Part shown: positions 61,090-64,000 of the stretch, one piece after another
Numbering within the stretch: position 1 is the stretch's first letter
Layout: each line of letters opens with the position of its first letter
Notes under the pieces: model-generated
Databases searched by the model: none
Seen by the model: the letters and a program-made list of their open reading frames with translations, nothing else
Told to the model about the DNA's origin: nothing
Assembly (NCBI RefSeq): GCF_963678635.1
Contig: NC_087068.1
Span: 26,910,318 to 26,974,317 of the forward strand
Origin: Symsagittifera roscoffensis
Lineage: Eukaryota > Xenacoelomorpha > Acoela > Convolutidae
Direction: 5' to 3'
DNA: 64,000 bases
Program-made: the position numbers and the translations under genes

Positions 61090-62235
61090 TCATAAAAATC
61101 GCGCATAATTGGAAAAAAAATCTGCAACCTTTGAGTGTACTCTGACAGCACCCAATTAATGGGTTGGTTATTTCAAATTTTGTAAATTTTTTTGTTCAAC
61201 TTTTTAAATCCAAATTTTGAAAAACAATGAAATTTTAACTTCTTTGAAAAATTTTAAAATAAATTAAAAAACTTCAAAACTCGGAAACTTAAAGCAATTG
61301 AGCAGTCACATTCGGACGCAAGATTTCCAACTCCTGAGAAATTCTCACAGTACCCAACTACAGCATTGAAACTTTCAAAACTTCAAATTTCTAACTTCAA
61401 AAGTACCAAGATTTGAACAGTCATTTTTGGACGCAAGATTCGCAACCCCTGAGAGTACTCTGATAACCCTCAACTACAGTGTTCAAAATTTCAAATTTAG
61501 GTTTTTGAAATATCTTTGAAAACTCACAAAAAACGTCATTTCTAGAAAACTACATAGATTTGATCAGTCATATTTGGAGGCAAGCTTCTCAGCCCCTCAG
61601 AGTACTCTGAGAGCCCCCAATTACAGGATTGAAATTTTCAATTTTTGAAAAATTAATTTAATTTAAGTTTTTTGAAAACATCTCGAAAACTAAGGATTTG
61701 AGCACTCACATTTGGAGCAAAAATTCTCAACTCCTGGACTACCTGGCAGAGTCTCACTATAGAGATGAGAACTTCAATATTTGTGAAATTTTTTATATCC
61801 AAGTTCTTTGCACAATTTTAAAAAAAATACACGACAAACGTCACATCTCGGAAACTAAGAGCATTTGAGCAATCGCATTTGGACGCAATATAAGCAATTT
61901 GAAACTCCTGAGATGGGGTTGGAAACTTCAAATTAAGGTTTTTGAAATTTTGAAAACATTGCAAAAAAGTCATATCTCGACAACCACAAAGATTTATGCA
62001 GTCATATTTAGATTCGCAATCCTTGAGAGTACTCTGACAGCACCCAACTACACGGTTGAGATTTTTAAGTTTTGTTAACTATTTTAGACTTCAAGTTCTC
62101 TGAAAATTTTAACAAATCACAGAAATTGTATCTCGTACACTAAATGGATTTGAGCATTCATAATTGGAGGCCGAATTAGCAAACCCGGGTGGAACCCTGA
62201 CAGCATTCCATTATTGGGCTGCTTATTTTAATTTC
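61090..62235. repeat. Degenerate tandem repeat, block 3
   Basis: Seven to eight units of the family in blocks 1 and 2. Landmarks: AAAACTCGGAAACT, TTGAGCAGTCACATT-GGA-GCAAGATT, CAACTCCTGAGA-TACTCTGACAGCACCCAA and TACAG-GTTGAAA. Units vary from about 110 to 200 bp. Confidence 0.7.
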
Positions 62236-62239
62236 GGTG

Positions 62240-64000
62240 AGCTAAACCTCCCGAACTTGCTCTTCCGATTGAAGCTTAAGCACAGGGTAGTTTTGGCGAA
62301 AAAGAAATTCAAAAAATAATTCGAAATGTCAAAAAAAATTTAAAAAGATCACAAAAGTTTGTCTACCTAAGTTGGGATAAATTACAACACACAGGGAACA
62401 TTCCAACAACCTTAGAACTGTCAAGGCAAGGTAGTTTTGTGAAGTTTTCCAAAACCCCATCAAAATTTCAAAAACTAGCGAAACTTCAAAAACTGGACTT
62501 TCACAAAGTTCATAACGATTTCTCTTTCAAAAATTAGGGATAAGCCCATGATGCAAAGGATATAACCACAATCTGGTCTTTCGATTGAACCGTTATTCAC
62601 AGATTTGCCAGGTCGAGGTCGTTTTCGAGGAAAAGAAAATACTCTAAATAATGGGTCTAAAAGGCCCTGGAATTGAAAATGTCCACTCCGCAGAGAAAGG
62701 GGTAAGGTTTAAAGGGACACAAGCGGAATATGCAGGCACACAGGTTGGTTTTTCCATTCGAAGCACTTTCGTGAAAATCGACGGAGTGATTTTGGAGAAA
62801 GACGCAAATTTCTGAGAAAGAAGAATTTTTCCAAAGCGTCTCAAAAGGATAATTAATAAAAACCAAATCGCAAGAATTTTAACAAAAAATCGTTATTTTC
62901 ATAAGAACTAGCTAGTTTTTAAATCGCAAGAACATTAAGAGAACATTTTCTAAGAATCTATTACCAGCTTGTTTTGTTGAACAATTTAACTTTTTTGCAT
63001 GAATTTGGCCCATGTAGTAGAAGTAGTCTTCTTTACACCGGCCAAAGGGGTAATTTTGACTTCAGAAACCTTTTCGAACCCATAAGAACTTTAAAGCTAT
63101 CGAGATGTTCAAATTTTGAATGTCCTCAAGCTATTCTAACAGCTTCATCGATCTCTTGGTTTTCCATTAGTTGACCAAATTAATTTCCAGAAAAATGTCT
63201 ATTTATAGCCAACGTGTTCACTGTTAGATTAAGGGGACATATTTAAGACATATTTAAGAGCCATCTTGGGCTAAGTGAGATTTTAGGCCTTTTGGTATCT
63301 AACCTTTGTACTTTTAAACCGAAAATAATCTATCAATTATTTCAAATTTACCCTTATTTATTTTAGATATGTAACAGCTGCACAAAGTTCATGTTTTTAT
63401 ATTGATTTTACTTTGAGGCGTACGCTCTTAAATGTTTCTTTATTGTCAACTATAAATAAAAGAATGGAAATACCTTATTTAACATTTTAATCCATTCAAC
63501 AAATGACTACCATTTTGTCCTTCAAAGGAATATAACCTTTACCTTTTCTATTTCACCTTCAAATTCAGTCTTTACAATTGAACTCTTGTGACCAGACCAT
63601 TCGTCTTATTTGTCTTTTCAATTCTTACGACAGAATACGAATACAAAAATGCAACAAATGAATACAAGAAAGAGCTACTAAATATCTATACTGCTTCATT
63701 TTTCTACCATAACAAAAAGGTCGCCACCCAAAAAAGGCATATTTTTTCAACTCCAGAATAGTTCATCAGACTAATATTCTTTATTTCTTGTTCTCCCACT
63801 TCTTGTAGACAATTGCATAACAAGGTTTGTAGATCTTTTTGTTTTAAAAATATTTGATGGCGAGGAACGTTTTTGTTAAACCTGATTCCAAATTTATAGA
63901 ATGCAACCATGTTTGTAATTTACAAGCAAAGTCCTTTAGTTCTCTGCGAGCCAAGGATCAAATGAACTTCAGTGACTTTTCTGAAATAAAAAAATTTCGA
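62240..64000. other. Right end of the window, no gene recognised
   Basis: AT-rich. A minus-strand frame at 63910-63704 (68 codons) might be an exon, but I recognise nothing in it. Confidence 0.4.

Noticed and set aside
1-64000. CRISPR arrays, bacterial operons, rRNA genes
   Set aside because: No regularly spaced identical repeats, no operon-like gene packing and no rRNA sequence; introns and LINEs show animal DNA.

Overview
The window is eukaryotic and almost certainly from an invertebrate bilaterian animal. It has GT-AG introns, animal gene families (a fatty-acid-binding-protein-like gene, an SMCO4-like small membrane protein, an atypical short-chain dehydrogenase), low GC and a very high load of animal-type retroelements. 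I cannot name the species. Host genes are few and mobile elements make up most of the sequence.

Layout. 1-6.6 kb: head-to-tail fragments of a minus-strand R2/Hero-like LINE (reverse transcriptase plus restriction-like endonuclease), one of them split by a decayed plus-strand CR1-like LINE with a PHD finger, APE-type endonuclease, reverse transcriptase and a (TAG)n tail. 6.6-8.2 kb: two diverged copies of an unknown repeat. 8742-8941: assembly gap next to an inverted-repeat terminus. 10.9-11.7 kb: two adjacent fold-back elements. 12,779-31,696: a complete, apparently very young 18.9 kb LTR retroelement. 31.9-32.6 kb: another fold-back element. 33.8-38.8 kb: three-exon host dehydrogenase gene (+). 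39.0-39.5 kb: convergent FABP-like gene (-). 40.5-40.8 kb: Cys-rich exon (-). 44.4-48.7 kb: Penelope-like element with flanking repeats carrying hammerhead-like cores, split by a 1.3 kb purine-rich expansion. 51.8-54.5 and 61.1-62.2 kb: blocks of a degenerate tandem repeat. 56.6 kb: SMCO4-like gene (-). 58.2-59.1 kb: hAT-like non-autonomous element.

The standout is the 18.9 kb element. Its two 410 bp LTRs look identical over their whole length and are flanked by the 4 bp duplication TATT. Between them lie, in order: a structured leader with two copies of a 25-nt stem-loop exactly 60 nt apart; a basic 155-aa ORF overlapping the start of gag; one uninterrupted 2742-aa Ty3-type gag-pol; two tiny hydrophobic ORFs joined by ATGA; a 378-codon ORF with no ATG at all, inside a 1.1 kb stretch nearly devoid of ATG in any frame; an 875-aa env-like glycoprotein; a 597-aa ORF of unknown function joined to env by another ATGA; and, four bases after that stop, a textbook 80-nt spliceosomal intron (GTAAGT, TACTAAC, TTTAG).

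This looks like an endogenous retrovirus-like genome with several accessory genes and layered expression control: fused polyprotein, spliced subgenomic RNAs, stop-start coupling, and probable non-AUG initiation with leaky scanning. The genomic copy keeps an intron although the element replicates through RNA, so unspliced RNA must leave the nucleus. Structured sequence at 30.5-30.66 kb is a candidate for helping that. The family identity of gag-pol is firm. The expression model is inference.
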